Shown: piece after piece, positions 52,267-60,297 of the stretch
Layout: every line of letters starts with the position of its first letter
Numbering within the stretch: position 1 is the stretch's first letter
From: Azohydromonas australica DSM 1124
GTDB taxonomy: Bacteria; Pseudomonadota; Gammaproteobacteria; Burkholderiales; Burkholderiaceae_C
Direction: 5' to 3'
DNA: 64,000 nt
Assembly: GCF_000430725.1 (NCBI RefSeq)
Contig: NZ_KE387209.1
Location: 2,415-66,414, forward strand
Made by a program: the position numbers and the translations under genes
Notes under the pieces: generated by a model
What the model was told of the DNA's origin: nothing
The model's input: the letters and a program-made list of their open reading frames with translations, nothing else
Database searches by the model: none

Positions 52267-53908
52267 AGTCGGGCCTGCGAAATTCGTTTTGGCGCAGTAG
52301 TGCAGTAGTTCGGTGCCAGGGCAGACGATGCTCACGAGCCTGACTAGGTCGGCACCATAGCGGCAGACGGTTTGGGGTCGGTGGCACGCCATCCAGCGAA
52401 CAAGGCGGCCAGGAATTGCAGGTACAAAAAAACCGCTGCGATACCCAGCCGGGCAATGGCGCGCAGCAGCCAGCGCAGGTTGTAGCCTGCAGCGCACAGC
52501 ACCGTATGCAGCGCGTCACCGTCGGCGCCCTTGAGCCAGCAGCGCTGCAGTCCGTGGTCATGCTTGGCATGACCGATGGCCGGCTCGACAGCTTGGCGCC
52601 GGCGCAGCCAGCGGCGCTGGAGCTTGGTGAGGCGCTTGATCTTGCCGCGGTGGATGAGCTGCACGGGTGCCACGGCGGCGTCCACGCCGCGGTAGCCCAG
52701 GTCCACCACGGCGACCTTGGGCGCCACGCCGATGTCCTGCAGCAGCGTGTTGGTCTGCTCCAGTTGCGCGGCCAACGTGTGGCCGTCGAAGGGGTTGCCG
52801 GGGAAGCTTCGCGCGCCCACGACCAGCCCGTGGCGGTGCGTGATGGCCAGGCTGGCCTTGACGCCGAACTCGTAACGCTGGCGTGCCTTGCCCTTGGAGA
52901 TGCACTCCGCCTCGGGCGCATGCAGCGCATAGAGCTTGTTCTTGTCCTTCTTGCGCTGGGTGTGGATGCGCTGGGCACGCTCGACCCAGAGTTGCAGCGC
53001 GGCACGGACCTTCTCATCGAGGAGGACCATCTTGCGCTGCACGTCGCGCAGCAGCGCCCCGAGGATCGTGCGCTGGCGCCGCACCGTGCGTCCCAGCCGC
53101 CGGGTCTGCTTGGCGTGCGCGTAGCCACCGGCCTTGCGCCGCAGTTCGCGGCCCTCGCGCTCGTAGGTCTGGCGCAGCTTCAGGCCCGCGCGCTTGGCCA
53201 GCTGCGCGATCTTGGCTCGCGCGACTTCCAACAGCCGGCTGTCGGTGGGGAAGGCGATGGCCTTCTCCTGGACCGTGGTGTCCACCGTCACTATCTCCAG
53301 CTCGGTCTTCTTCACCGCCTTCATCGCCACCGCAGCTTCGATGGTGGACTTGAGCAACTGCTCCACGCCGGCCTCGCCCAGCACGCGGCGCAAGCGCCCG
53401 ATCTGTGTGGCGTCGCAAGGCGGCCGCGGCTCGTAGTACTCCATGCCGCTGAAGAACTGCCAAACGACGTTCTCGCTCCAGCGCTCCACGACCGATTCAT
53501 CGCTCTCGTTGTAGGCGTGCTTGAGGTACAGCAGCGAGACCATGAGCCGGATGGGCAGCCGCGGCCGTCCGGCGTTGCTCACGCCCGCGCCGGCCACGGC
53601 CAACGTCGGGCCGAAAAGGTCGGCGCCTTCGATGCCACGCCCGGCACGGTCCTTGTGCGCGAGTACCGGCGCCAACGCGGCTTCGATCTCCTGCCACGGC
53701 ATGCGTGTGGCCAGCACGGCCAGCGGGTGGCGCATGTCGATCATGGTCTCCAACCGGGCACGGAAGAAGTCGTCGGTGCTCATCAAGCGGCCTCCAAAAC
53801 TCCCAGGAATCGAATACCGATAAGGCGAATTCTGGCAGTTCCAATTACTGCCGCATACCCTGAAAAGTCAATGGCGGCGGGGACTTGCAGCATTTTGCAG
53901 GGCCGACT
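52267..53908 (-). mobile_element. IS5-family insertion sequence with 5-bp target duplication
   Basis: The element is 1642 bp. Imperfect terminal repeats begin AGTCGGGCCTGCGAAAT on the left and, read inward, AGTCGGCCCTGCAAAAT on the right. AGCAT flanks it on both sides (52262-52266 and 53909-53913). One intact transposase gene fills it. The repeats and duplication are undamaged, which points to a recent insertion. Confidence 0.88.
52344..53786 (-). CDS. IS5-family transposase
   Basis: The protein has 480 residues and is intact. The N-terminal domain has LMVSLLYLKHAYNESDESVV and WQFFSGMEYYEPRPPCDATQ, typical of the DUF772/IS5 start. The DDE core has the first Asp in EIVTVDTTVQEKA, the second in VAVVDLGYRGVDA, and Glu in RRRQAVEPAIGHAKHDHGL. 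A ~70-residue basic insertion sits between the first and second Asp, as in longer members of the family. Transposition is cut-and-paste. GC content is higher than in the gene it interrupts. Confidence 0.93.
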   Translation of the reverse strand: MMSTDDFFRARLETMIDMRHPLAVLATRMPWQEIEAALAPVLAHKDRAGRGIEGADLFGPTLAVAGAGVSNAGRPRLPIRLMVSLLYLKHAYNESDESVVERWSENVVWQFFSGMEYYEPRPPCDATQIGRLRRVLGEAGVEQLLKSTIEAAVAMKAVKKTELEIVTVDTTVQEKAIAFPTDSRLLEVARAKIAQLAKRAGLKLRQTYEREGRELRRKAGGYAHAKQTRRLGRTVRRQRTILGALLRDVQRKMVLLDEKVRAALQLWVERAQRIHTQRKKDKNKLYALHAPEAECISKGKARQRYEFGVKASLAITHRHGLVVGARSFPGNPFDGHTLAAQLEQTNTLLQDIGVAPKVAVVDLGYRGVDAAVAPVQLIHRGKIKRLTKLQRRWLRRRQAVEPAIGHAKHDHGLQRCWLKGADGDALHTVLCAAGYNLRWLLRAIARLGIAAVFLYLQFLAALFAGWRATDPKPSAAMVPT

Positions 53909-54133
53909 AGCATAGCAGCCACCCCTGAGGATGCCAGGATTTATGAACGACTCATGGTTCTCAACCGAAACAGCGCCTGGCTGCCGAAATTGATGGAATT
54001 TCTTAACAAGGGCCGATCCGTGGTCAATGTAGGCGCCTCGCACTTGCCCGGCCCAAATGGCGTTCTTGCGCTTTTGCGCGACAAGGGCTACCGGATTGAG
54101 CCCATCGTGATACCGGCCGGCGACGGACGCTGA

Positions 54134-54527
54134 TCAGTTGGGACGCATGCACGCGACGCGAATTCGGGTCGGGCTGCGCCAATAGCCTACCAGCAAGAAC
54201 CTCAGGGGCCCAAATAAGCTCAATGCCAAGTCCATCTCGGACCGGTCAATGGCGGTGTGAGGTTGCGTAGATGTTGCATTGGCAACCGTGACTGGCGACG
54301 CACTGGTCGACCGGTTGCACTGGATCGTCTGTTCACCAGAACACGAGCAGAGGCCGCGCCTCGTGTGCTGCGCGTCAGGCTCGGCTCGATGGTGCAGGCC
54401 AAGCCCGCAAGCGCGTTCGTCGCCTGGAAGAAGGTGTGCCGCTTTCGGGATTGAACAGTAACGCGTGACCTTGACAGGGCCACCACGGGAGGCAGTGTTG
54501 GCAGCACGTACGGTCGTGCCGACGGTT
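54134..54527. other. Intergenic, no supported gene
   Basis: About 390 bases between the GumN-type gene and a minus-strand gene. Frames here lack ribosome sites and recognisable protein. No strong terminator hairpin was found. Confidence 0.4.
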
Positions 54528-54914
54528 TCACTGGTGCCGCTGTGCTGACGTGCCGGATCTACTGTCCCGTACGAGGGACAGCGTGTACGTGGCATGGAGC
54601 CAGTCCATCACCCGCTGCGCGCATTCTGCGCTCTGGCAGCGCAGGAGCACGATCACGCCCGGCATGGTGATGGCGCGCAGCATCCAGCGACCCAGGCTGG
54701 TGCCCAACTCGTCAGCGTCCGCGACGGTGGCGGTGGCCAACCCGACACGACCCGTTGCGTCGACGGCCCGGTTGATCGACGCCTCCACCGCGGGCAGTAG
54801 CCTGGGTTTGTGCTCGTCGTCGAAGAGCAGCAGCGAGACGATAACGGGCACGCTTTGCCCGGAGCTGTTGGACGCCCAATAGGCTGGGACGACTTCGAGC
54901 GCTGTTTCGGTCAC
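54528..54914 (-). CDS. Small hypothetical protein divergent from the transglycosylase operon
   Basis: The protein has 128 residues if started at the GTG at 54914, which has a good GGAGGA site. The frame is open to 55067, across the shared operator. It is alpha/beta-like: VTETALEVVPAYWASNSSG, VPVIVSLLLFDDEHKPRLLP, and VGLATATVADADELG. No signal peptide, membrane helix or catalytic motif is seen. Its upstream region contains the 26-bp shared operator, so it may be co-regulated with the genes on the other side. Confidence 0.6.
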   Translation of the reverse strand: MTETALEVVPAYWASNSSGQSVPVIVSLLLFDDEHKPRLLPAVEASINRAVDATGRVGLATATVADADELGTSLGRWMLRAITMPGVIVLLRCQSAECAQRVMDWLHATYTLSLVRDSRSGTSAQRHQ

Positions 54915-55023
54915 GCGCCATCCTCCAGGTCTGGCGGCAGCAGGTGCCATCACCGCGCAGCCGATGAAGTCACCGGATACCGGAAACCAGCGCCGCGGTA
55001 AGGGCTGGACTGTTCTTGGAGCA

Positions 55024-55049
55024 TTCCGCATCATTACATTAATACGGAA
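55024..55049. promoter_or_regulatory. Shared conjugation operator, copy 3 (before the transglycosylase-DotM operon)
   Basis: TTCCGCAT and ATACGGAA are separated by a 10-bp spacer (one mismatch in the symmetry). The site lies 36 bp before the likely start of the transglycosylase gene and also upstream of the divergent gene at 54914. Confidence 0.68.
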
Positions 55050-55085
55050 TCTACGTGCCAATGGCATGTGTTGTGCGAGACGGCG

Positions 55086-55862
55086 ATGATGGCAGCTATC
55101 GAGATGGCATCTCCACCCGCGTGCGTGCTCCAGGCGGCGGCGGACTACTCCGTTCCCGCACGTGCCCTACTGGCCTTGAAGCTGGCGTTGCTGCCCGGCG
55201 AGACATCGTCGGCAGCGGAACTGGCCAGTGCGCCCATCCCAGTGAACGCGAGCTGGCAGCGGCACCTGGCAAGGACAACGGGTCTGCACGCCGACGTGGT
55301 GAAGACTGACCTGTGCTGGTCCGCACGCGTGGCGGCGTACGTGCTGCGCTACGAGATCAACCAGGCAGGGGGAGATTTCTGGAGTGGCGTGGGCCGCTAC
55401 CCCTCCAGTACGCCGCCGGGCGTGCCCGCACCGCGCGATGCTGTCGCGCACCTGGTGGACGCGGCTTCGCAGCGCCACGGGCTTGACGCACAGCTCATCA
55501 ATGCGGTGATCCAGGTCGAATCGCAATTCGCGCCGGATGCAGTCTCGCCCAAGGGCGCGCGCGGGCTGATGCAGCTGATGCCCGCTACTGCGGTCCGCTA
55601 CGGGGTCAGCACGACGGCCGAGCTGTTTGCGCCGGCGACCAACATCGACGTGGGAACTCAGCACCTGCGCGGCTTGTGGCAGCTGTTCGGCGGCGACCTG
55701 GAGCTGACCTTGGCCGCCTACAACGCAGGCGTTGGCGCGGTGACCAAACATGGGATGCGGATCCCGCCCTACGCCGAAACACAGAACTACGTGCGCAGCG
55801 TACTGGCGCTGCACGGGCCAACGTTTGCGCGTCGTGTCTATGACGCATCGCTGCGGTTTTGA
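55086..55862 (+). CDS. Lytic transglycosylase with a second, degenerate transglycosylase-like half
   Basis: The protein has 258 residues from the ATG at 55086 (GTG at 55068 and ATG at 55104 are alternatives). The C-terminal half is a complete SLT domain: LIDAVIQ-type helix with the catalytic Glu in INAVIQVESQFAPDAVS (~residue 145), then GARGLMQLMPATAVRYGV and LTLAAYNAGVGAV. The N-terminal half also follows a VirB1/TrbN-like pattern (SARVAAYVLRYEINQAGG, then FWSGVGRYPSSTP). It lacks the catalytic Glu and the GLMQ box. The enzyme would open peptidoglycan for the conjugation channel. No signal peptide is evident. It heads an operon with dotM, a DsbC-like gene and dotL. Confidence 0.85.
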   Translation: MMAAIEMASPPACVLQAAADYSVPARALLALKLALLPGETSSAAELASAPIPVNASWQRHLARTTGLHADVVKTDLCWSARVAAYVLRYEINQAGGDFWSGVGRYPSSTPPGVPAPRDAVAHLVDAASQRHGLDAQLINAVIQVESQFAPDAVSPKGARGLMQLMPATAVRYGVSTTAELFAPATNIDVGTQHLRGLWQLFGGDLELTLAAYNAGVGAVTKHGMRIPPYAETQNYVRSVLALHGPTFARRVYDASLRF

Positions 55863-55876
55863 AGCGGCGGACGGCC

Positions 55877-56998
55877 ATGCGCTCGAATGCCCATCGCACC
55901 GACGACATGGGGTTCGTCTGTCTGGCAGCTGCAGCTTTGGTCGCGGCACTCCTGTGGTTCCTTTGGTACCAGTACCACGTCGAGATCAGCTACTACGCCT
56001 TGCTATGGACATGGAAGCTGCTCGGATTTCTGGAATGGCCCTGGATGCCTGATGCGATCCGGTCCTGGCGCGCACAGGCTGTGAGCCTGGCAGCGATGCC
56101 GCAGCGGTTGTCACTGCCGCAGCTGCTCGATGTGATGAATACCGCAGGCTACTTCTTCGTCCTCATCCCTATCGCCTTGACCCTGCGCGCCGTGGTCCTG
56201 GCCACCCGCCACCGGGCCAACCTCACATGCAGGCGCATCGACGCCAGCACCCTGCCCTGGATCATGGCCAAGCATGCGCCTGCAGTCATTCCAACGCTGT
56301 ACTACGGTGACAAGCAAACCCTGCTGCTCAATGTCGATCCCAAGGAGCACCGCAGCGCCCTCAACCCGGAAGAATGGGTGGCCGAGCACGCCTTGTTGAT
56401 CGACGGCATGCTCGACCGTGCCAGGTGCCGCGAGCTGCTGGCCGCCAACCTCGGCACGCCAGTCACGGACCTGGCTGAACTTCAGCCACACGAGCGTGCC
56501 CTGTTCGCCGTGTTCGGCGCGCGGCTGCTTTCCAACGGGAAGGATGGTGCCGCCGCCCAAGAGCTGTTGGATGCGTTGAACAGGTCCTGCCACGCCGGCA
56601 CGCTCAAAGGGCAACGCGGCTACCCCGATCTGGCGCTCGCGCAGCCTGCGTTCGAGCGCTACGCCCAGCATCCCGAAGCGGCTCAGTGGCTGGCCAGGCA
56701 TCCCTATCCGAAGACGCTGCTGCATTCGATGCACAAGCAGGTGATGCTCTCCGGAGCACTGCCTTCATCGCATTTTCGATGGCTCAAGGGAATGGATCGC
56801 GGACTTTGGTACGCGCTCAACACAACTGGCCGCAAGACCCCGTTCATCGAGTCCGCCGCCGTCTTCACGCAGGCGCTGTGGGAGGACTTCGCACAGGACT
56901 GCGGCTACGCGCTGACTGAACCCTTCGTGGACGACGCCATCGACGGCGTCGAGAAGTACCTCATCAGAATCGGCCTCATGCGGCCGCGAAAGGACTGA
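55877..56998 (+). CDS. dotM: Type IV coupling complex protein DotM/IcmP (TrbA of IncI)
   Basis: The protein has 373 residues from the ATG at 55877; a TTG at 55859 overlapping the previous stop is also possible. Two transmembrane helices lie in the first ~110 residues (FVCLAAAALVAALLWFLWY and AGYFFVLIPIALTLRAVVL). The conserved DotM cytoplasmic domain then follows (PYPKTLLHSMHKQVMLSGAL, then LPSSHFRWLKGMDRGLWYAL). In Legionella DotM partners DotL to recruit substrates. It lies in the usual order before dotL, with a DsbC-like gene between. Confidence 0.9.
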   Translation: MRSNAHRTDDMGFVCLAAAALVAALLWFLWYQYHVEISYYALLWTWKLLGFLEWPWMPDAIRSWRAQAVSLAAMPQRLSLPQLLDVMNTAGYFFVLIPIALTLRAVVLATRHRANLTCRRIDASTLPWIMAKHAPAVIPTLYYGDKQTLLLNVDPKEHRSALNPEEWVAEHALLIDGMLDRARCRELLAANLGTPVTDLAELQPHERALFAVFGARLLSNGKDGAAAQELLDALNRSCHAGTLKGQRGYPDLALAQPAFERYAQHPEAAQWLARHPYPKTLLHSMHKQVMLSGALPSSHFRWLKGMDRGLWYALNTTGRKTPFIESAAVFTQALWEDFAQDCGYALTEPFVDDAIDGVEKYLIRIGLMRPRKD

Positions 56999-57000
56999 CC

Positions 57001-57909
57001 GTGCCTGTGACCGACATCGTCCGCCCCTTTGGCCGCTCCCTGTACGTCGAGTTCGGCAGCACCGGCAACTCTGGCGCGGTGAGCACGTTGCAGCTGGACA
57101 AGGGGCTCACCATCACGAAAAGCGCCCTGGAGATCCACGGCCAGTACCACACTTCGGACACGGCCTTCGTGATCGAGCGCTTCCCGAGCGAGCAGCTGGC
57201 GTCGAACGCATTGCAACTGTTGCGCGGCGCCGTGCAGCGATTTGCAAAGCGCCAGCGCGTCGCCGGCATGGTCAAGGCTGGCGTGCTGTGGGGGGTGACG
57301 CCGCTGGCCATCGTCGTGCTCGCCCTCACGCTCAACGTCGCCGCGACGCGCCAGGCCGGCGTGTTGCCGCCCGTGCTGGCGCCGACACCGCTGGCCACGG
57401 CACCAGGCGTCCCGGTGCCACCCGTCCAGCCACCCGAGGCCGAGGTCGCCAAGGGCATGGACAACGCCGTGCGGGCCGGCAAGTTCTCGGTCCAGGTGTC
57501 TTCCGGCTCCGCCGGCACGCTTTATGTCTTCTCCGACCCGGGCTGCCCGCACTGCCGGGACTTCGAGCGTGAGCTCGACGTGCTGGCCAAGACCTACACC
57601 ATCCATGTCTTCCCGGTCAGCGTCATCGGCGGCTCGGCCTCCGCGACCCGCATCTCGCAACTGCTGTGCACCAGCGCCGGTGCGCGCTCGGCCGGCTGGA
57701 AGAGGCTGGTCACCGGTGGCAGCGTCGCCGATGCGCCGGCCTGCGAGGACGGGCCGCGTGCAGTGGCCGCCAATGACCAGATCTTCCGTGTCCTGGGCCT
57801 GCCCGGCACCCCGTCGATCGTGGCTGCCGACGGGCGGATCATGTCCGAGAGCCTGCCCCTCAACGCGCAGAGCGTGGACAGCTGGATGCGTGCCGCGCAG
57901 CGTCGCTAA
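57001..57909 (+). CDS. Membrane-anchored thioredoxin-fold protein, DsbC/TrbB-like
   Basis: The protein has 302 residues from the GTG at 57001, 2 bp after the dotM stop. A cytoplasmic N-terminal domain of ~95 residues precedes one transmembrane helix (LWGVTPLAIVVLALTLNVA) and a Pro-rich linker. A periplasmic thioredoxin fold follows, with active site SDPGCPHCRDF (Cys182 and Cys185) and the cis-Pro loop GLPGTPSIV. The CPHC motif is the DsbA-like kind, while the extended layout and conjugation context are like IncI TrbB. It probably forms or shuffles disulphides in channel proteins. The N-terminal cytoplasmic domain is unusual for this group. Confidence 0.8.
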   Translation: MPVTDIVRPFGRSLYVEFGSTGNSGAVSTLQLDKGLTITKSALEIHGQYHTSDTAFVIERFPSEQLASNALQLLRGAVQRFAKRQRVAGMVKAGVLWGVTPLAIVVLALTLNVAATRQAGVLPPVLAPTPLATAPGVPVPPVQPPEAEVAKGMDNAVRAGKFSVQVSSGSAGTLYVFSDPGCPHCRDFERELDVLAKTYTIHVFPVSVIGGSASATRISQLLCTSAGARSAGWKRLVTGGSVADAPACEDGPRAVAANDQIFRVLGLPGTPSIVAADGRIMSESLPLNAQSVDSWMRAAQRR

Positions 57910-57999
57910 ACCCGGGCCCGCGTGCGCTGCGGCTGGCCTCGCGACCACCCACAACCCAGTCCACTTCGACATCGTCTCGCCCCATGTTAAGGAACGAAC

Positions 58000-60222
58000 A
58001 TGGCAGCGCTCAATCGGCAGCACGAGATCAACCCGGCCAAGCTCACGCGCGATACCCGCACCGCAGGACAACGCCTCCTCACCACGTTCCTGCGCCCCAG
58101 GGTCTTCAGGCTCTGGTTGCTGGCGTCCATTGCGCTGCAGCTCTGGCTGCCTGCGCTGTGGCCCATATGGCTGGTGACCATCTGGGCCGCGACGATCTTC
58201 TTCCAGGACCAGAAGTTCCAGATGCCGCTGCGCATGCCTCAGGACGCCGGCGGCCTGGATCGCACGGACTACACCGAGGAGATGAAGGAAGAATCGCTGC
58301 TGTTCGGGCTGATGCGCCGATCCAGGGCCGTGCGAAAGCTCGCCGTGGCCGGCGGCATTCTCTACCTGGGCTACCTGCGTTCGCCCCAGTTCCACGAGTA
58401 CGGGCGCGAGTTGTGGCTGACCAATTCGGACGCGCGCACGCATCTGTTCCTGGATGGCACCACGGGCAGCGGCAAGACCCAGACACTGCTCGGCGTGGCC
58501 TTCAACACGCTGTGCTGGGGCTCGGGGTTCACCTACGGCGACGGCAAGGCAAGCGTGGCCCTGCCGTTTTCGATCTGGTCGATGTGCCGGCGCTTCGGCC
58601 GCGAGGATGATTTTCTCGTTCTCAACTACCTCACCGGCGGTGAAGATCCGTTCAAGCGCTTCGTGGCCATGGAGGATGGCAACTTCGCCAGCGGCATGCC
58701 TTCTCTGCCCCAATCCAACGGCGCCAATGCATTTTCCGAAGGCGCATCGGATTTCTTGCTGCAGTTGCTCGCGTCGTTGCTCCCGCGCATGACTGGCGGT
58801 GACGGCGCTCAATGGCAACAGAAGGCGTTGAACATGATTGACGCCGTGCTGCGGACACTCTGCTACAAACGCGCCCGCGGCGAAATCGATTTATCGATCG
58901 GGGTAATTCGCCACTACCTGGCACTGAACAACCTCGTGCAACTCTATATCGACGGCAGGGAAGGCAATTTGCCAGAACTGGCATTCCTGCCGCTGAAAGC
59001 TTACTTTGAAACGGGCCTGCCAGGCTTCAATCCGGATCTCGCGCATGATCCCTCGCAGTGGGATCCGGAGGTCTTCAACCAGCATGGCTATCTCACAGGC
59101 CAGCTTTCCCGCACGCTGTCCATGATGATGGACACGTATGGGCACATATTCTCCGACAAGTACGGTGAAATTGACCCACTGGACGTGCTTCTGAACAACC
59201 GCATTCTCGCAGTCCTGATTCCATCGCTTGAGAAATCCCCTGCGGAAGCCGCTGCGGTCGGCCAACTTCATACAGCCACACAGCGCCTGATGATGGCGCA
59301 GACCCTTGGATACAAGCTGGAGGGCGACAAATCCGAAATCCTTGACTCCCGTCCCTCCAACCGCCCGAACCCCTACATCATCATCAATGACGAACTTGCG
59401 TACTGGTTCTCCGAGGGGCTGGCGGTCATGTTCGCCCAGGCCCGGGAACTGGGCTTCATGATGGTGGCGGGCGTACAGGACGTGCAAGGCATGAAGCGCG
59501 CGGCAGCCGGTGACGAAACCGCGTCTGTCATCGCCAATACCAAGATCAAGTGGACGCTGGCGCTCGAGGACCCGGACGATACCTTCGACCTGATTCGAAA
59601 GGCAGGCGGCGAAGGTTATTACAGCCTGCTCTCCGGGCATGACACCGTCACCGGAACCTTCTCGACCAAGTATGCCGCCCAGGATACGGCCAGCGTCGAA
59701 CGACGCGATCGGATCAGCCTGGGGGAACTCAAGGACCTGAATCCCGGCGAAGGCTTGGTTATCTTCAAGAACAGCGTCCTGCCCAGCAGCGCGTTCTACC
59801 TCCCGGATGAGCAACGGTTGTCGTCGTGCCTGCCGGCGCGGATCAACCGCTTCCTGCAAGTCGAGCGTCCCGCCTACAAGCGCTTGCCGAGGTCCGCCAG
59901 GCGCGTCAGGGACGACGCCCGGTCCATGGATCTGATCGCCTCCTATATCCGGCGTTCCGAGGCGCCCTACGCCCCAACCCTTGACGATCCCATCCTTGAG
60001 GCCTGCCGCGCGGCGGCCGATCACTTGAACGCGATCCAGCGCTTCGAGGTTTCGCCTATTGAACGCGGCATCGTCCTGTTCCAGGCCGCGCGTGCGGCAT
60101 TGCATCGCTGCGAGGCTGCGGGCCGGCAAGGCTATATGCATGAAGCCCACTATGACGACCCGCCGGAAAGCTCCATTTCCGAGGATGACGACGAACTGCC
60201 GGAGGACGCGGATGCGAATTAG
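58000..60222 (+). CDS. dotL: Type IV coupling protein DotL/IcmO (TrbC of IncI)
   Basis: The protein has 740 residues from the ATG at 58000 with AAGGA upstream. Two N-terminal helices (LWLLASIALQLWLPALWP and WLVTIWAATIFF) anchor it. Walker A is LDGTTGSGKTQTLLG (~residue 152). Walker B is PYIIINDELAYW (~460). The coupling-protein pattern continues through MMVAGVQDVQGMKRA. An acidic tail (SISEDDDELPEDADAN) ends the chain. It is a VirD4-class ATPase at the inner membrane that passes relaxosome DNA and proteins to the channel. From about 58,700 codon use is slightly less GC-rich. The length is close to Legionella DotL (783). Confidence 0.92.
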   Translation: MAALNRQHEINPAKLTRDTRTAGQRLLTTFLRPRVFRLWLLASIALQLWLPALWPIWLVTIWAATIFFQDQKFQMPLRMPQDAGGLDRTDYTEEMKEESLLFGLMRRSRAVRKLAVAGGILYLGYLRSPQFHEYGRELWLTNSDARTHLFLDGTTGSGKTQTLLGVAFNTLCWGSGFTYGDGKASVALPFSIWSMCRRFGREDDFLVLNYLTGGEDPFKRFVAMEDGNFASGMPSLPQSNGANAFSEGASDFLLQLLASLLPRMTGGDGAQWQQKALNMIDAVLRTLCYKRARGEIDLSIGVIRHYLALNNLVQLYIDGREGNLPELAFLPLKAYFETGLPGFNPDLAHDPSQWDPEVFNQHGYLTGQLSRTLSMMMDTYGHIFSDKYGEIDPLDVLLNNRILAVLIPSLEKSPAEAAAVGQLHTATQRLMMAQTLGYKLEGDKSEILDSRPSNRPNPYIIINDELAYWFSEGLAVMFAQARELGFMMVAGVQDVQGMKRAAAGDETASVIANTKIKWTLALEDPDDTFDLIRKAGGEGYYSLLSGHDTVTGTFSTKYAAQDTASVERRDRISLGELKDLNPGEGLVIFKNSVLPSSAFYLPDEQRLSSCLPARINRFLQVERPAYKRLPRSARRVRDDARSMDLIASYIRRSEAPYAPTLDDPILEACRAAADHLNAIQRFEVSPIERGIVLFQAARAALHRCEAAGRQGYMHEAHYDDPPESSISEDDDELPEDADAN

Positions 60223-60297
60223 CAAAAACCGAAAGGGCATGGAATCTTGTCGAGCCGACGGCAGTGCTCACTCGTCCAGGGAGTCAAGGAGAATGCC

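Larger units (their letters stand above)
51431..54133 (+). pseudogene. TraB/GumN-type protein gene split by an insertion sequence
   Basis: The left part (51431-52266) encodes a signal peptide (CALLVLPEAHA), the family start LLIGSMHIPADGL, and ~280 residues in all. The right part (53914-54130) continues with PEDARIYERLMVLNRNSAWL and the C-terminal family motif VVNVGASHLPGPNGVLALL. Removing the IS and one AGCAT copy restores a single frame (...KAINSIAATPEDAR...) of about 350 residues. The intact protein would be a secreted or periplasmic GumN-like protein of unclear biochemistry. As it stands, translation of the left part runs 34 bases into the IS and stops at 52300. Confidence 0.85.

Noticed and set aside
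52416..53915. A 499-residue plus-strand frame across the IS5-family element
   Set aside because: It is the antisense of an intact transposase with a complete DDE core.
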